A stretch of 32,400 nucleotides of DNA from CAYVUV01 sp964455095. GTDB lineage: Bacteria > Desulfobacterota > Binatia > HRBIN30 > CADEER01. Below, in pieces: positions 30,469 through 32,400 of this stretch (positions are counted from its first letter, which is position 1; each line of letters opens with the position of its first letter). Location: positions 1 through 32,400 of the forward strand of contig CAYVUV010000336.1 in NCBI GenBank assembly GCA_964455095.1, read 5' to 3'. The notes under the pieces are model-generated. The model was not told where the DNA came from and made no database searches. It saw only the letters and a program-made list of their open reading frames with translations. The translations under genes and the position numbers were made by a program.

Positions 30469-31776
30469 ATGATGCGACGATGGACCCTGTGGGTAGTGGC
30501 CGTCTGGCTCTGCAGTAGCGTTCCGGTGTGGGGGCAGTGTGCCGGTGATTGTGACGACAGCGGCACGGTCGCTATCGACGAGCTGGTGACCGGGGTCAGC
30601 ATCGCCCTGGCGCCGGGGCCGATCGACCACTGTCTATCCTTCGATAGCAATGGCGACGACCGCGTGGCGGTCGACGAGCTGATCGGCGCGGTGGGCAACG
30701 CGCTGCACGGGTGTCACTTCGCCGGGCACTACACCGCAACGGTGGCGCTCGACGGCGGCGCCATCGGCACCATCGATCTCAGGAGCGCATCGAACGGCCA
30801 GGCGACCGGGACGCTGACCATCAGCGAGCTGGTCACGCTGCGAGCGGCGCAGGCCGCGAATGCCGTCGGCATCACTGGGCAGTTCGACCCGGCGACGGGT
30901 TCGTTTCTGGTCGCCGGTAGCTACCAGGCACCCGGTGGCGAGACCATCGAGGTGCGCCTGAGCGGCCAGCTCGGCGGGGACTTCACGCTCGAGATCGGCG
31001 GGCATACCTACAGCAGCACCTTCTTCAAACCCCCGACGCCGACCCCGACGCCGACCGCGACGCCGCACGGCACGGTGCATATCGTGAAGGTCGGCCAACC
31101 CGTCCTGCCGTTCGATCCCGAAGTGTTGGAGATCAATCCGGGCGAGACCGTCATGTGGATGTGGGTGCAGGGGCCGCACTCGGTTCGCTCAGCGGTGCTG
31201 AACGCGATCAGCCAGCCGTCGTGCACGCCCAGCGGGCTGTTCGACAGCGGCGTCCGCTCGTCCGGGACGTTCAGCTACACCTTCGACACCCCGGGACGGT
31301 ACGGATTCCATTGTGGGGTCCCCGGTCACTGCGACGACTTTGAGTTCGGCTACATCGACGTGCGCGGCACGCCGACGGCCACGCCGAGCCGCACCTGGAC
31401 GGCCAGTCCGACGTTCGCGATACCGACGGTCACGCCAACCCCGGAGATCATCGACGGTGTGTCGGCGCGCCTGCTGGGCTTCTTCAGCGGCGTGGCGACG
31501 GTCGGGACGCAAACCCTGGTGGCGCGATTCCAGATCCAGGTCAATAGTGGCGTCGTGACGGTTGCGGATCTGAGCCCGTTTCCGAACATCTTCCCCAACC
31601 CGGTGCAGATGAGCGTGGTCTCGACGACCAGCCTGCTGTACGAGTCCACTGGCTCGCCGCCGATCACCTTCAACCTCTCGCTGAACGGGGCGGGACACGT
31701 AGTCGGTCGATATGTCGTCAACGACCCCCTCATGCCGCACTTTCCGATCGATTTTGACGTGACCCGGGAAACGTGA
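30469..31776 (+). CDS. Secreted protein: N-terminal dockerin-like double EF-hand, central cupredoxin domain
   Basis: A 435-residue exported protein. The signal peptide (1-22) is followed by CAGDCDDSGTVAIDEL and DSNGDDRVAVDELIGAV up to LHGC (24-82), two EF-hand-like loops bracketed by cysteines. Residues 83-185 are a beta-rich domain of unknown type, then a TPTPTPTATP linker. Residues 201-298 are a plastocyanin/azurin-like cupredoxin: FDPEVLEINPGETVMWMWVQG, His237 in GPHSVRS, and Cys282/His287 in YGFHCGVPGHC. The usual axial Met position holds Phe291. A second Thr/Pro linker and a ~105-residue beta-rich tail follow. Start ATG 30469 has GGAGA eight bases upstream, better than the in-frame GTG at 30454. 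Electron carrier or copper storage is plausible. Confidence 0.82.
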   Translation: MMRRWTLWVVAVWLCSSVPVWGQCAGDCDDSGTVAIDELVTGVSIALAPGPIDHCLSFDSNGDDRVAVDELIGAVGNALHGCHFAGHYTATVALDGGAIGTIDLRSASNGQATGTLTISELVTLRAAQAANAVGITGQFDPATGSFLVAGSYQAPGGETIEVRLSGQLGGDFTLEIGGHTYSSTFFKPPTPTPTPTATPHGTVHIVKVGQPVLPFDPEVLEINPGETVMWMWVQGPHSVRSAVLNAISQPSCTPSGLFDSGVRSSGTFSYTFDTPGRYGFHCGVPGHCDDFEFGYIDVRGTPTATPSRTWTASPTFAIPTVTPTPEIIDGVSARLLGFFSGVATVGTQTLVARFQIQVNSGVVTVADLSPFPNIFPNPVQMSVVSTTSLLYESTGSPPITFNLSLNGAGHVVGRYVVNDPLMPHFPIDFDVTRET

Positions 31777-31965
31777 GGGGAGGGGCCACCGTGCGTCTAC
31801 CGCTGAGCGAGCCAGAGTGGAGCGGCGGAGAAGATGCGCACGGTGCGACGAAGGGCCAGGGGGGCGGTGCGCCGCCGGCCTGCGGCAGAATGCGCGTTGC
31901 AACCTCGTCTGCGATTGACTCCCGGAGTCGCGAATTGACATTGTGCCGCGCCATCGAGGCGCCCC

Positions 31966-32400
31966 ATGCCGCACTCTGAACTCTGGCTGGCGACACCGGC
32001 CAACGGCGAATCGGACGACCCGATCGAGGCTGGGGAGCGCCTGCTGCTCGCACGGGTCCGGCTCGGTCTGCAGCTGATCCTGGCCGGCATCGCGGCAGTC
32101 TTCATCGGCTGGCTCGTCGTCAGCCACGGTGAGCGCCCGCTGATCTCCGTCGTGCAGGCGTTGAACTTTGCCGCCGTCCTGGTCGCGCTGCGGGTGCTGA
32201 AGGACACCCGGCGCCGCGCGTTCAATCGCGTGGTCGGCTTCGCCGCCTACGCGATCACCATCGCCTGCACGGCCGAAGTCGGGGTCCTCGCGGGCGATGC
32301 GACCACGCCGATGGGCATCCTGGTCGGTCTGGCGGTGATCTCGGGCACGATGTTGCCCTGGAGTCCCTGGTTGCAGCTCGGCGCCGTCGCGCTGACCACT
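31966..32400 (+). CDS. N-terminal part of a membrane protein, possibly a sensor (runs off right edge)
   Basis: The 145 visible codons begin MPHSELWLATPANGESDDP, an acidic cytoplasmic head. Paired hydrophobic segments follow: LGLQLILAGIAAVFIGWLVV, VVQALNFAAVLVALRVL, VVGFAAYAITIACTAEVGVLAG, MGILVGLAVISGTMLPW and the start of another. This many-helix N-terminal layout is used by membrane-sensing histidine kinases, guanylate or adenylate cyclases, but no catalytic domain is in the window. The ATG at 31966 has GAGG seven bases upstream. The 190-bp gap before it carries TTGACA (31935-31940) without a clear -10. Confidence 0.6.
   Translation, partial: MPHSELWLATPANGESDDPIEAGERLLLARVRLGLQLILAGIAAVFIGWLVVSHGERPLISVVQALNFAAVLVALRVLKDTRRRAFNRVVGFAAYAITIACTAEVGVLAGDATTPMGILVGLAVISGTMLPWSPWLQLGAVALTT

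Noticed and set aside
31777..31965. Small gene in the gap before the last partial gene
   Set aside because: Short open frames here lack ribosome sites and any recognisable motif; only GC-rich short stems such as GCGG-TGCG-CCGC are present.

Overview
The window is a high-GC, Gram-negative chromosome segment, probably from an uncultured bacterium. It shows an outer-membrane barrel ending in Phe, lipoprotein and Tat signals, zinc-finger anti-sigma logic and an Escherichia-type LysA. Two secreted proteins carry the same Cys-flanked double EF-hand (dockerin-like) module next to Thr/Pro linkers. That style is, from memory, common in Candidatus Binatota/Desulfobacterota-like metagenome genomes. The lineage is an inference, not something the sequence proves. 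No tRNA, rRNA, CRISPR array, transposase or phage gene was seen.

Left part (1-9.5 kb), metabolism and stress: the 5' part of aceE (pyruvate dehydrogenase E1) runs off the left edge. Upstream of it on the same strand are two tandem Hsp20 genes. A divergent alpha/beta hydrolase follows, then an EamA transporter that is divergent from a hexose-6-phosphate mutarotase. The mutarotase is coupled to a DUF4336 metallo-hydrolase-like gene, which overlaps tail to tail with an OPT-family transporter. lysA lies between two direct copies of an intergenic repeat. One copy abuts the 5' end of the OPT gene, exactly where its start codon should be.

Middle part (9.8-16.7 kb), the most system-like locus: two divergent units share a 230-bp control region. 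To the left are a membrane-anchored caspase-like peptidase (caspase + EF-hand + FlgO/TolB-like + NTF2-like) and an overlapping outer-membrane barrel gene. To the right are a sigma factor with a coiled coil inside its region 4, an anti-sigma-like membrane protein with two zinc-finger modules and a periplasmic SH3 domain, and a secreted protein with a dockerin-like tail. A plausible reading is an envelope signal-proteolysis-transcription circuit; this is inference.

Right part (16.9-32.4 kb), envelope: a lipase-like lipoprotein is coupled by ATGA to a DUF4105 membrane protein, beside a CLC-type channel/transporter with an atypical selectivity motif. Next is a 1785-residue secreted protein: twelve ~88-residue beta-sandwich repeats in six alternating A/B pairs, two Ig-like domains and a C-terminal DUF1800 domain. 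It is followed 28 bp later by its usual partner, a Tat-exported DUF1501 protein. A GT-C-like membrane glycosyltransferase, a dockerin-like/cupredoxin secreted protein and the start of a membrane sensor-like protein complete the window.

The intergenic spaces hold several GC-rich inverted-repeat elements of at least four sequence types.
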